NCBI GenBank assembly: GCA_034433775.1
Contig: DAOUAI010000110.1
Coordinates: 1-13,432, forward strand
Direction: 5' to 3'
Length of the DNA stretch: 13,432 nucleotides
Source: CALJTV01 sp034433775
GTDB taxonomy: Bacteria > Chloroflexota > Dehalococcoidia > GIF9 > UBA5629
Under the pieces are notes generated by a model. The model was not told where the DNA came from. It saw nothing but the letters and a program-made list of their open reading frames with translations, and did not search any database. A program made the translations under genes and the position numbers. This document shows positions 1 to 8,199 of the stretch, piece by piece; the first letter of the stretch is position 1; every line of letters begins with the position of its first letter.

Positions 1-1
1 C

Positions 2-1570
2 ATGGTTCTAGGACTCTTGGGAGGTTTATTCCTTGATACCGCCATCAACGGCGCTTTTAATACTTATGACCCTATCTGGCAGGTTAAACTAGCACCCATC
101 CTGCTGACAACAGCACTGGTAATGCTCCAAGTACTACTACTCTTCGGTATCACCCCCCGTAGCAGAACTACTGCGACAAACAGAACGCACAACCTTGGTG
201 ATAAAGCATCTACAAAGTCGCCCTTACAATCATATTCGCTCTTTGCCATTGGTCCATTTTTATTTCTTGAGATGGTAGTCCTCCAGAATATTCCACGTCT
301 AGCCGCGATTACAAACTGGCAATTGCCAGCAGCGTTCGCCGTAGTACTGACAGCCCAACTTGTAGGCTTGGTTGCAGCAACTTGGCTTCTGAACAAATCT
401 CAGACCATATCCTGGCCATGGGGGCTTGGTATCGGGGTCATCCTAGTCGCAGCTTTGACCTTTGCCCAGCAAAAAGCGCCACTGCCGGCAACCCTGCTCT
501 TGCTCCTGTCACAAGTCCTTGCGTCGATGCTCATAGCTATTATAATAGTCAGGGGAATTCGAGAAAATAACACAGTTTCCATCGCTAGTGCTATAGGCAT
601 GCTGTTACTACTGGTATTCTTGTTCGCCTATTATGCTGTCTATGATATGAAGTTACCTTATAGTAATTCGATACTAGAGCCCCTAGCTGGTGCGATAATG
701 CTTATCTGTGCTACTATCGCACTGTTGAGAGAAAGAAAACATTTAGAAACCGATCGACGATTATGGGTGGCTACAGCTTCTGCTTTTTGTCTTCTATTAT
801 TACCATTAGCTAATTTTCTTACCTGGCAACAACCAGTCCCTGTTCAGGGCAAAGGTTATCCTCTTCGTGTTATGACTTATAATCTGCACAATGGCTTTAA
901 TACCAAGGGACACCTTGATATGGAAGAGCTTGCCAAGGTTATCGAAAACAGCAATCCGGATGTTGTGGCGCTACAAGAAGTATCTAGAGGCTGGGTAGTA
1001 AGCGGGCGAGTTGACATGCTTGCCTGGCTGTCCCACAGATTGAAGATGCCATATATCTTCGGACCTACAGCCGACCCCTTGTGGGGCAATGCTATTCTTA
1101 GCCGATATCCGGTGCTGGCTTACAGCCGGCATGCATTGCCACCCTCTGATTTATTTATTGAACGAGGTTTCATTGTAGCTCTTATAGACTTAGGCAACGG
1201 TGACACATTGAAGGTAATTGCCACACACTTTCATCACCTCAAACACGACGCCGCTATACGGCAAACACAATCTCAAGCCATCTTAAATTTCTGGAATGGC
1301 CTAGACCACACAGTTATCATGGGCGATTTTAATGGCGAGCCCGATAGTTCAGAGATTATCGCCTTCAGACGAGCGGGGCTCACAGACACAGCAAAGGTAA
1401 TGCACAGCAATCCACCGTTTACCTACAGTTCCGATAATCCAGTGCGCCGCATAGATTATATCTGGGCATCAAGCGATTTAAATGTGCTTGATGTGGTTGT
1501 GCCACCGAGCACTGCCTCTGACCACTTACCAGTCGTTGCCACCGTGACCAAAGAGATAGTTTGGAGGTAG
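2..1570 (+). CDS. Membrane protein with C-terminal endonuclease/exonuclease/phosphatase (EEP) domain, probably 5'-truncated by the window
   Basis: The first 275 or so residues contain about eight hydrophobic, probably membrane-spanning segments (near 28-50, 78-95, 108-130, 139-155, 161-184, 194-213, 224-242 and 257-274). From residue 288 a complete EEP (DNase I-like) fold follows. Its metal and catalytic motifs are visible: YNLHNG (N294), LQEV (E326), ATHFHH (H409), GDFNGEP (D442, N444), RIDYIW (D485) and ASDHLPV (D507, H508). All EEP catalytic positions are present, so it should be an active metal-dependent phosphodiesterase or phosphatase anchored in the membrane. The substrate cannot be read from the sequence. 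A polytopic domain joined to an EEP domain recalls the eukaryotic CWH43/PGAP2-interacting lipid-remodelling proteins, so a phospholipid or glycolipid headgroup is a plausible but unproven target. The ATG at base 2 is only the first one visible, and the true start may lie upstream. The stop is 3 nt before pilT, whose Shine-Dalgarno overlaps the end of this gene. Confidence 0.8.
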   Translation: MVLGLLGGLFLDTAINGAFNTYDPIWQVKLAPILLTTALVMLQVLLLFGITPRSRTTATNRTHNLGDKASTKSPLQSYSLFAIGPFLFLEMVVLQNIPRLAAITNWQLPAAFAVVLTAQLVGLVAATWLLNKSQTISWPWGLGIGVILVAALTFAQQKAPLPATLLLLLSQVLASMLIAIIIVRGIRENNTVSIASAIGMLLLLVFLFAYYAVYDMKLPYSNSILEPLAGAIMLICATIALLRERKHLETDRRLWVATASAFCLLLLPLANFLTWQQPVPVQGKGYPLRVMTYNLHNGFNTKGHLDMEELAKVIENSNPDVVALQEVSRGWVVSGRVDMLAWLSHRLKMPYIFGPTADPLWGNAILSRYPVLAYSRHALPPSDLFIERGFIVALIDLGNGDTLKVIATHFHHLKHDAAIRQTQSQAILNFWNGLDHTVIMGDFNGEPDSSEIIAFRRAGLTDTAKVMHSNPPFTYSSDNPVRRIDYIWASSDLNVLDVVVPPSTASDHLPVVATVTKEIVWR

Positions 1571-1573
1571 AGG

Positions 1574-2653
1574 ATGGAGATAATCGAACTGCTAAGGTTA
1601 ATGGTAGAAAAAAGAGCTTCGGATCTGCATATAAGAGTGCCTGTACCACCTGTGCTGAGGATCGATGGCAATTTAACAGTACTAAAAGATCTGCCCCCGG
1701 TTACGCCAGAATATGCCGAAAGCATTCTAAACCAAATTACTACCCCGATGCAAAGAGAGAGGTTTTACAAGGAGAAAGAATTAGATTTTGCTTACGGTGT
1801 TTCCAAACTCGCTCGATTCCGTGTCAATGTTTTGCAGCAGCGGGGAACCATCAGCCTTGCTTTCCGTATGATACCGTTTGACATCCCCACCATCGATGAA
1901 CTCGGGCTACCGCAGGTCTGCAAAGAACTCGTCCTTAGACCCAGAGGGCTCATTCTGGTCACCGGTCCCACAGGCAGTGGTAAATCCACGACTCTAGCCG
2001 CTATGATCCATCACTTAAATCAAACCCTCGCCCGCAATGTCATCACAATAGAAGACCCGATCGAATATCTGCACAGAAATATCAAATGTATAATTGCCCA
2101 AAGAGAATTAGGCAGCGACACCCATTCGTTCGACCAAGCCTTAGTCCATGCGTTAAGGCATGACCCAGATGTAATACTCGTTGGTGAGATGCGTGACCTC
2201 GAGACTATTTCCACAGCTATGAGAGCAGCCGAGACTGGACACCTTGTAATGGGCACACTCCATACTACTGATGCCCCACAAACAGTTGACCGCATCATTG
2301 ATATCTTCCCACCCAGTCAACAGCAACAGATCAGGCTACAATTTTCCCAAGCAATTGAAGCAGTACTCTCACAGACATTGCTGCCTCGAGCCGCAGGTGA
2401 AGGTAGAATTGCCGCCTTTGAAATCATGATTGCCAACACTGCTGTTAGAAATCTTATACGTGAAGGTAAGACTTACGAATTGCACAATGTAATGCAACTT
2501 GGTGCCAGTGAAGGAATGCAAACGTTGGATCAAGCCCTAGCTGACCTTGTTAGGAAGAAATTGATCACCCTAGAAGAAGCTATGATGAAGAGTAGCTCCC
2601 CTGAAAAATTGAAAAAGCTGCTCGACTTCCACGTTAGGGCTATACGGCATTAG
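1574..2653 (+). CDS. pilT: PilT-family twitching motility / type IV pilus retraction ATPase
   Basis: This is a 359-residue secretion ATPase, the usual PilT length. It has the N-terminal PAS-like region with the RASDLHI signature (14-20), Walker A GPTGSGKS (131-138), an acidic Asp box (TIEDPIEY, 158-165), Walker B ILVGEMRD (201-208) and a His box around ETGHLVMGTLHT (220-231). It also has AVRNLIREGK (290-299), which matches the AIRNLIRE motif that separates PilT retraction ATPases from the assembly ATPase PilB. PilT hexamers sit at the cytoplasmic base of the pilus and use ATP to depolymerise pilin. The start at 1574 follows GGAGGT at 1563-1568 with 5 nt spacing, and the SD lies inside the last codons of the membrane EEP gene, so translation is probably coupled. 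No pilin or pilus-assembly gene is visible here, so the rest of the machinery must be elsewhere or upstream. Confidence 0.9.
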   Translation: MEIIELLRLMVEKRASDLHIRVPVPPVLRIDGNLTVLKDLPPVTPEYAESILNQITTPMQRERFYKEKELDFAYGVSKLARFRVNVLQQRGTISLAFRMIPFDIPTIDELGLPQVCKELVLRPRGLILVTGPTGSGKSTTLAAMIHHLNQTLARNVITIEDPIEYLHRNIKCIIAQRELGSDTHSFDQALVHALRHDPDVILVGEMRDLETISTAMRAAETGHLVMGTLHTTDAPQTVDRIIDIFPPSQQQQIRLQFSQAIEAVLSQTLLPRAAGEGRIAAFEIMIANTAVRNLIREGKTYELHNVMQLGASEGMQTLDQALADLVRKKLITLEEAMMKSSSPEKLKKLLDFHVRAIRH

Positions 2654-2659
2654 ACGACA

Positions 2660-2676
2660 GCGTGCAATCCTCACGC
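2660..2676 (+). terminator. Possible weak stem-loop after pilT
   Basis: GCGTG (2660-2664) and CACGC (2672-2676) can form a 5-bp stem with a 7-nt loop, 6 nt past the pilT stop, in the 69-bp gap between convergent genes. No uridine run follows, so it is at best a weak transcription end or an mRNA-stabilising hairpin. Confidence 0.2.
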
Positions 2677-2722
2677 CCTTAAAGCCTCCTATCATCTTCT
2701 TCGGGAATAAGATACAGAGCTA

Positions 2723-4762
2723 TTAGAGCTGTGCTGCTACTATTTCTGCAATGTCTCGGGCTTTAAGCGACTCTTCAGCCCCTTTCGCTTTTATAGCATC
2801 TTCGAACATCTGCAAGCAATAAGGGCAAGCTGTAGCCACAGTATCAGCCCTGACCTCCAGCACATGCTCAATGCGAGCTTCGCTGATTCTCTTTCCGATT
2901 CTTTCCTCCATCCAGTAGCGCCCACCACCAGCGCCACAGCAAAAACCATTGCGTCGTGAGCGTACCATCTCCACCAGTTTGGACTGCAAAATAGCAAATA
3001 ATATCCGTCTTGGAGACTCATAGATATCGTTATGCCTGCCAAGATAGCAAGAGTCATGATAAGTCACCCTGCCGCCTATTTGTGGGGTCAAATGCAATTT
3101 GCCTTCTTTAAGTAAAGCAGCGATAAGTTCGGTGTGATGGACTACCTCAAATTCACCACCAAACTGTGGATACTCATTCTTTATGGTATTAAAGCAGTGA
3201 GGACAGCTTGTCACTATCTTTTTCACGTCATAGTTCTTCAGCAGTTCTATATTCTTCACCGCCTGCATTTGGAAAAGATATTCGTTGCCCAATCTCCTAG
3301 CTGGCTCACCACAACAAGTCTCCTCCGGTCCCAAGATAGCAAAGTTCACTCCAGCAGCTTTCAAAATCTTCGCTACTGAGATTGCTATTTTCATACTCCT
3401 CTCTTCCAAGCCAGACGCGCAACCTACATAATAAACATAATCTACATCCTTACTTTCAGACAGAAGTGTGATATCCAGTCCACTGGTCCAATCTGTTCTG
3501 GTAAATGTCGTTCCTCTACAGCTATGCCCCCTAGCTTCGATACAACGCAATGCAGCCTCGCCTGTCTCCGGTACACGTGCTTGCTCCAGAACCAGATTGC
3601 GACGCATATCAACAATCTTGTCAATGTGCTCGATAAAGACAGGACATATCTCCTGACAGGCACGGCAGGTGGTACACGACCAGATTTCATCCTCGGTCAC
3701 CGCTTCTCCAATAAGCACTTTATCTCCTCCCCCATCAGCACCACCTGCATGGAGCAGTACTTTGCTTCTTTCAAGCCAGTGAGACTTCAAGTTTTGGATT
3801 AACTTTCGCGGTGACAAAGGTTTGTCAGTAAGATAAGCCGGGCATCTATCTTGGCATCTACCACAATTAGTACAGGCATCGAGGTCAAGAAGTTGTTTCC
3901 AGGTGAAGCTTTCTATTTTACTAACGCCAAAACTTTCAGCCTCCTCGAGATTTATAGGTGAAAGAGCACCTTTTGGTTTTAAGGAACGGAAAAAGACATT
4001 TATCGGTGAAACAATAATGTGTGTTAGCTTATCAAAGGTGACGCAGGCATAGAATATAGCCGCCAGAGAAACCGCAGCATGAAACCACCATAGAGCCACA
4101 TAGGTGACCGATTTTGTAACTTCAGATAGATTACTAAATAGCCCAGCTATGAAGTAAGCCACGAAAGACCACTTTGACCATTCAGGGTGAGCATAGAATT
4201 CAGGTTGATGCATCCCCTCAGGAACTGCAACAAGCATCCGAAAGCCTTCCAAGAAAAAGCCTGTAAGAACGATGACAAAAATAAAGCTCAAAATCACAGC
4301 GTCATCCAAGACAGTCTCAAGCCTTTTTGGTTTCTGAACATACCGTCGTATCAATGCAATAATAGCGCCAATGAGTATAGCTAGCCCAGCAAGGTCCAGA
4401 GTAAAACTGAGCCCAAGATACATGTTGCCTCGTATGAAATGGATTACATAGTGGTCTATGACATCTAGGGCTGTCCCCACGAGCAACACGATAGCGCCAC
4501 CAAAAATCAAGAAGTGCATTGTCCCGGGATATGGCTCGCGGAAGAACCGCCTATGGAATAAGCCGTCTATAATGCCGGTAACTATAAAATCCCAGATTCT
4601 CTTTCCCAAGTTGTCCCATCGTTTCTCCGACCTACCCAGTCTCCACAATAGTGAACGTCGGTATATTGCATATACAAAAATCGCCAGTGCAGCTATCCCC
4701 AAGGGATACAAGATAAAAGGTCCAAAACTGATGCCCCAGAAGATCTCGCGAAAGGCTTCCAT
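2723..4762 (-). CDS. Membrane-bound FeS oxidoreductase: NarI-like cytochrome b domain fused to HdrD-like (CCG/DUF224) domain; candidate ETF:menaquinone oxidoreductase
   Basis: The 679 residues show two parts. Residues 1-255 form a NarI/HdrE-like membrane domain with about six hydrophobic segments and His residues that could bind heme b (H83, H104, H108, H228). Next come two 4Fe-4S motifs, C297/C300/C303/C307 and C363/C366/C369/C373. Two complete CCG (DUF224) domains follow: C448, C483-C484, C520/C523; and C572, C608-C609, C646/C649. The latter type holds noncubane 4Fe-4S clusters in HdrB/HdrD. This HdrE-HdrD fusion architecture is known from the ETF:(methyl)menaquinone oxidoreductases of beta-oxidising anaerobes such as Geobacter and Syntrophomonas, which pass electrons from acyl-CoA dehydrogenases via EtfAB to the quinone pool. 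A role with a disulfide or another electron donor remains possible, since no etfAB is in the window. The ATG has a strong SD, AAAGGAGG, at 4771-4778. It is 55 nt downstream of the PHP gene and probably shares its transcript. Confidence 0.85.
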   Translation of the reverse strand: MEAFREIFWGISFGPFILYPLGIAALAIFVYAIYRRSLLWRLGRSEKRWDNLGKRIWDFIVTGIIDGLFHRRFFREPYPGTMHFLIFGGAIVLLVGTALDVIDHYVIHFIRGNMYLGLSFTLDLAGLAILIGAIIALIRRYVQKPKRLETVLDDAVILSFIFVIVLTGFFLEGFRMLVAVPEGMHQPEFYAHPEWSKWSFVAYFIAGLFSNLSEVTKSVTYVALWWFHAAVSLAAIFYACVTFDKLTHIIVSPINVFFRSLKPKGALSPINLEEAESFGVSKIESFTWKQLLDLDACTNCGRCQDRCPAYLTDKPLSPRKLIQNLKSHWLERSKVLLHAGGADGGGDKVLIGEAVTEDEIWSCTTCRACQEICPVFIEHIDKIVDMRRNLVLEQARVPETGEAALRCIEARGHSCRGTTFTRTDWTSGLDITLLSESKDVDYVYYVGCASGLEERSMKIAISVAKILKAAGVNFAILGPEETCCGEPARRLGNEYLFQMQAVKNIELLKNYDVKKIVTSCPHCFNTIKNEYPQFGGEFEVVHHTELIAALLKEGKLHLTPQIGGRVTYHDSCYLGRHNDIYESPRRILFAILQSKLVEMVRSRRNGFCCGAGGGRYWMEERIGKRISEARIEHVLEVRADTVATACPYCLQMFEDAIKAKGAEESLKARDIAEIVAAQL

Positions 4763-4817
4763 AGTATAGTCCTCCTTTCTTTAATGGTCTTGTAGTCTAA
4801 AGCTGCCAGAATCCAGG

Positions 4818-5696
4818 CTATTTGCCGGAGACCTTCAGTCTCGGGTTCATAGCCTTTAGTAACTCCAAACTATGTGAGTCTGCCAGAGCAAACAATTTCT
4901 CTAGTGATTCTGGTGGAGTAAGCATCTCCCCCATCATTACCTCAATATTATCATTAAAAGCGTGATAGTCAGTGCCACCTGTAGCAATCAGACTATGCCG
5001 GTTAGCCACCTTCAGCAGCTTATCAATTGTTTCCATACTATAGTCACGATAATATACCTCGATGCCAACCAGCCCGAATTCTTTCAATTCGGAAAGGATG
5101 CCGTCTAGGTTGTCGATATCAGCCGGGTGAGCTAACACCGGTAGACCCCGAGCTTTGGCAATCAGCTTAACAGCCTCCGAAGGAGACAACTTATACCTCT
5201 CTACATAAGCCGGTCTGCCATGCCCTATATATTTATCAAAGGCTTCTTTCTCCGAATCAATATACCCTTTTTCCAGCAAAGCTTTCGCTATGTGAGGTCT
5301 ACATATTGATTTTCCCCGTGCCAGCTCTTCAATTCGGTACCATTCAAGATTCAGGCCAAGATTTGCCAGTTTAACAACCATCTCTTGAGCGCGTGACCTC
5401 CGGGCATTACGTAACTTCTGTAGGGTAGATGCCAGCGCCTGGTCAGTATAATCCAAAAAATAGCCTAGTACATGAACTTCGCCATCAGGAACATCAGTGT
5501 TGATCTCGACTCCGGGGACGACCAAGAAATCAGGAAATGCTTGTGCTGCCTTTAGAGCAGGTACTACGCCGTCAACTGTATCATGGTCTGTAATTGCAAT
5601 ACAATCAAGCCCAATCCCGACTGCCAGACAAACAACTTCTTCGGGATCAAGCCTCCCGTCGGAAGCAGTGGTGTGAACATGTAGATCAGCCCTCAT
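4818..5696 (-). CDS. PHP-domain phosphoesterase (YciV/TrpH/RNase AM-like)
   Basis: This is a 292-residue PHP protein with all the metal-binding signatures: DLHVHTTASDG (H6, H8, D13), ITDHDT (D37, H38), GVEIN (E64), EVHVLGY (H75), RPHIAKALLEKGY (H135), LAHP (H190) and GGTDYH (D243, H245). The length and the helical insertion between residues 90 and 170 match the YciV/TrpH branch. Members of that branch hydrolyse nucleoside 3',5'-bisphosphates or short RNA 5' ends (E. coli RNase AM, Chromobacterium pAp phosphatase). It is expected to be a cytoplasmic phosphatase or 5'-3' exonuclease using a trinuclear metal centre. The start codon overlaps the ymdB stop by one base (TAATG), showing translational coupling. 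Sitting after rny and ymdB, it fits a role in clearing RNA-decay products, which is an inference from context. Confidence 0.88.
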   Translation of the reverse strand: MRADLHVHTTASDGRLDPEEVVCLAVGIGLDCIAITDHDTVDGVVPALKAAQAFPDFLVVPGVEINTDVPDGEVHVLGYFLDYTDQALASTLQKLRNARRSRAQEMVVKLANLGLNLEWYRIEELARGKSICRPHIAKALLEKGYIDSEKEAFDKYIGHGRPAYVERYKLSPSEAVKLIAKARGLPVLAHPADIDNLDGILSELKEFGLVGIEVYYRDYSMETIDKLLKVANRHSLIATGGTDYHAFNDNIEVMMGEMLTPPESLEKLFALADSHSLELLKAMNPRLKVSGK

Positions 5697-6460
5697 TATT
5701 CGCTCTGCTTTATACGCTGTATTATCGTAGCCTTACCTGTTGCGCTGTCTACCTCGACCAATACAGCATCGAGAGTAGCCGGTCCTTCACTTATAGCAAA
5801 ACGGTGAGGCATACTAGTAAGAAAGTTCTGGATTGCCAGTTGTGTATCAACACCTATCACCGAGTTTATAGGCCCTGTCATGCCCACATCGGTGACATAG
5901 GCAGTGCCCTTAGGTAAAATCTGGGCATCTATAGTACCAATATGGGTGTGCGTGCCCAAAATAGCACTTACTCTCCCGTCCAGATATCTCCCCAGAGCAA
6001 CTTTCTCGGAGGTAGCTTCAGCATGAAAATCGACCACAACAGTCCGACTTACATCAGACACACAGGAGAGCAGAGAGTCCATAGCTCGAAAAGGGCAATC
6101 GAACTGTCCTACAAAGACACGCCCGATAAGATTAACAACCGTCACACCCTTAACCTCCAAATAGCCACGCCCTGGCGCGTCTGGGGGAAAATTGAGAGGA
6201 CGAAGAATAGGAAGGCCGCTGTCAAGGCAGGGGATTATCTCCTTCTTGGCCCAAACGTGATTACCTGTAGTTATCACATCAATGCCACAATCAAGAAGCT
6301 CCTTCACAGTCTCAGGAGTCAGTCCTAATCCCCCAGCAGCGTTCTCGCCGTTGGCTATCACCAAATCAATTTGATAATCGTGGAACAGGCCTGGTAGAAA
6401 CTGCCGTACCGCTCTCCTGCCAGGCCTGCCCACAATATCACCTATCATCAAGATACGCAA
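5696..6460 (-). CDS. ymdB: YmdB-family 2',3'-cyclic nucleotide phosphodiesterase (TIGR00282 metallophosphoesterase)
   Basis: The 254 residues cover the whole YmdB family. The calcineurin-like metal ligands are visible: GDIVGRPGR (D8), ANGENAAGG (E39, N40), TTGNHVW (N67, H68), DFHAEATSEK (H146) and GTHTHIGT (H171, H173). In Bacillus subtilis, YmdB is a phosphodiesterase active on 2',3'-cAMP, it influences the biofilm versus motility choice, and its gene follows rny (ymdA), as here. The start is TTG at 6458-6460, supported by the family N-terminus (MRILMIGDIVG) and by AAGGGG at 6466-6471 with 5 nt spacing. The gene lies 18 nt after rny and overlaps the PHP gene by 1 nt. Confidence 0.93.
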   Translation of the reverse strand: MRILMIGDIVGRPGRRAVRQFLPGLFHDYQIDLVIANGENAAGGLGLTPETVKELLDCGIDVITTGNHVWAKKEIIPCLDSGLPILRPLNFPPDAPGRGYLEVKGVTVVNLIGRVFVGQFDCPFRAMDSLLSCVSDVSRTVVVDFHAEATSEKVALGRYLDGRVSAILGTHTHIGTIDAQILPKGTAYVTDVGMTGPINSVIGVDTQLAIQNFLTSMPHRFAISEGPATLDAVLVEVDSATGKATIIQRIKQSE

Positions 6461-6465
6461 TATAA

Positions 6466-6471
6466 CCCCTT
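6466..6471 (-). promoter_or_regulatory. Ribosome binding site fixing the TTG start of ymdB
   Basis: AAGGGG on the minus strand, 5 nt before TTG. No ATG or GTG in frame gives the conserved RILMIGDI start, so this site supports the rare TTG initiation codon. Confidence 0.6.
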
Positions 6472-6478
6472 GCTTGTC

Positions 6479-8020
6479 TTATTTAGCATAATCCACCGCT
6501 CTGACCTCTCGTAACACAGTCACTTTCACTTGCCCCGGATATTCCAGGGTCTCCTCTATCTTTTTAACAATATCCCGGGCAAGCCTCATAGCACCGAGAT
6601 CATCAACCTGCTCCGGCTTGACCAGAATACGTACCTCTCGCCCGGCTTGAATAGCAAAAGCTCTTTCCACACCAGGAAAGCTCTTGGCAACGTTCTCTAG
6701 GGCTTCGATACGCTTCAAGTATTGTTCCAGTGACTCCCGCCGTGCTCCTAGCCTCGCCCCACTTATAGCGTCCGCAGTAGCTACAATATAACCTAACACG
6801 CTGGTGGTTCCGGTTTCGCCATGGTGCTCAGCGATAGCTTCAGCTACTCCAGGCGACTTGTCCCACTGTCGGACTAGATTAGCACCTATTGCAGCATGTG
6901 GTCCCTCTACCTCATGGTCTACTGCCTTGCCGATATCGTGCAACAGTCCTGCCTTTTTAGCCGTTCCTACATCAGCTCCGATTTCAGCAGCCAGCATCCC
7001 AGAAAGGTGGGCAACTTCTATACTGTGTGTTAACATGTTCTGCCCATAGCTGGTTCTGAACTTTAGTTTGCCCAATAAGCGTACCAACTCAGGATGCAAT
7101 CCGATCACGCCAGTCTCGTGAGCGGCTCTTTCGCCCTCACTTTTGATTATTGACTCAACCTCAGCTTTAGCCTTCTCTACAACCTCTTCTATCCGCGCCG
7201 GATGAATACGACCATCGAGTATTAGGCTCTGCAAAGCAATCCTAGCTACTTCACGTCTCAGCGGATCGAAACTAGATATGGTCACTGTCTCAGGAGTATC
7301 ATCTATAATCAGGTCAACCCCGGTAGCTTGTTCCAGCGCTCTAATATTACGCCCCTCACGACCAATAAGTCGCCCTTTCATCTCGTCGCTGGGCAGTGGT
7401 ACTATTGAGACAGTAGTTTCTGAAACTACATCTGTCGCACAACGCTGTATAGTGGTTGCTAAGATCTCTCTTGCCTTCTCTTCGGATTCGCTTTTTATCC
7501 GTGCCTCCCATTCTCGTACAAGCCGCGATGCCTCTTCACGCACCTCATCTTCTATAGCCCGCAATAGCTCCTGTTTCGCCTCCTCGCTTGACATACCTGA
7601 TATAAGTTCCAGTCTCTGCATCTGCTTACTTCTTAAATCATCAAGTTGGGCTCTTAGGTTTTCAATTTCTCTCTCACGGTTAGATATTGCTCGCTCACGG
7701 CGCTCGAGTGCTTCTAGCTTACGCTCAAGTTTTTCTTCTTTCTGGGCAAAACGCCTCTCTAGCCTTTGTAATTCATAGCGACGCTCACGGCTTTCAGCTT
7801 CGGCAGCAGCTCGAACCTTGACTGCCTCCTCCCTGGCCTTCTTGAGCATCTCCTCATGGGTGGCTATCGCCTCTTCAAGTAGTCGTTTTGCCTCATCTTG
7901 AGCCTTTCGAAGCTGCTGATTGGCTAATATCTGTCTGGCAAAATAGCCGAAGAGCAGGCCTAAGACAAGAACAAGCCCGATTAAAACAAAGTATAATGTT
8001 GTAGGAATTACAGAACCCAT
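6479..8020 (-). CDS. rny: Ribonuclease Y
   Basis: This is a 513-residue RNase Y of typical length. It has an N-terminal transmembrane helix (about 8-27), a long charged coiled coil (about 35-190), and a KH RNA-binding domain with GRLIGREGRNIR (216-227). The HD phosphohydrolase domain carries LTHSIEVAHL (H332) and LLHDIGKAVDHE (HD at 361-362). RNase Y is a membrane-anchored endoribonuclease that starts mRNA decay in many Gram-positive and related bacteria. The MGSVIPTTLYFVLIG start gives the correct membrane anchor. The upstream SD is modest (GAGG, about 8 nt away). It is the first gene of the minus-strand operon and is followed 18 nt later by ymdB, the same order as in Bacillus. A sigma70-like promoter is found at 8104-8132. 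Confidence 0.96.
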   Translation of the reverse strand: MGSVIPTTLYFVLIGLVLVLGLLFGYFARQILANQQLRKAQDEAKRLLEEAIATHEEMLKKAREEAVKVRAAAEAESRERRYELQRLERRFAQKEEKLERKLEALERRERAISNREREIENLRAQLDDLRSKQMQRLELISGMSSEEAKQELLRAIEDEVREEASRLVREWEARIKSESEEKAREILATTIQRCATDVVSETTVSIVPLPSDEMKGRLIGREGRNIRALEQATGVDLIIDDTPETVTISSFDPLRREVARIALQSLILDGRIHPARIEEVVEKAKAEVESIIKSEGERAAHETGVIGLHPELVRLLGKLKFRTSYGQNMLTHSIEVAHLSGMLAAEIGADVGTAKKAGLLHDIGKAVDHEVEGPHAAIGANLVRQWDKSPGVAEAIAEHHGETGTTSVLGYIVATADAISGARLGARRESLEQYLKRIEALENVAKSFPGVERAFAIQAGREVRILVKPEQVDDLGAMRLARDIVKKIEETLEYPGQVKVTVLREVRAVDYAK

Positions 8021-8103
8021 CTAAATGCCTCGCTTTCCTAGAAGAACACCCCATCATAGAGACCAAAAACCTTCGTTTCGTATAAATTTGCTTTCCTCTA
8101 ATA

Positions 8104-8132
8104 ATAGTAATTCTTTACCCAAACGATGTCAA
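8104..8132 (-). promoter_or_regulatory. Candidate sigma70 promoter for the rny-ymdB-PHP-FeS operon
   Basis: On the minus strand a perfect TTGACA (8127-8132) is separated by exactly 17 nt from TACTAT (8104-8109). Transcription would begin near 8097, giving a leader of roughly 75 nt before the rny ATG. This is the only good hexamer pair I found upstream of rny. Confidence 0.6.
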
Positions 8133-8169
8133 ATGAGCTTATAGGTCAGGATATTTCCCATTATGAGAG

Positions 8170-8181
8170 CGGGAATACCCG
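8170..8181. promoter_or_regulatory. Short palindrome between divergent promoters (possible operator)
   Basis: CGGG-AATA-CCCG is a perfect 4-bp inverted repeat around 4 nt. It lies 18 bp upstream of the -35 box of the dehydrogenase promoter and about 37 bp upstream of the -35 box of the rny promoter. Its place between two divergent promoters suits a regulator site, but a 12-bp element is too short to be sure. Confidence 0.25.
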
Positions 8182-8199
8182 ATTAGCTTCCAGTAGTGC

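Noticed and set aside
3134..3802. Several plus-strand frames of 60-90 codons opposite the FeS oxidoreductase
   Set aside because: All are antisense shadows of the conserved Cys-rich CCG domains.
2723..4762. Reading the FeS oxidoreductase as a methanogen-type heterodisulfide reductase
   Set aside because: CCG domains alone do not show CoM-CoB heterodisulfide as substrate, and the fused NarI-like membrane domain and bacterial context fit an ETF:menaquinone-type enzyme better.
5942..6328. Plus-strand frame of 128 codons opposite ymdB
   Set aside because: It is fully contained within the antisense of a conserved gene, with no family similarity or ribosome site.
7278..7778. Serine-rich open frame of 166 codons on the plus strand
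   Set aside because: It is antisense to the coiled coil and KH region of rny. Its Ser/Arg-rich composition comes from reading the Glu/Arg-rich coiled coil backwards, and it has no ribosome site or recognisable domain.
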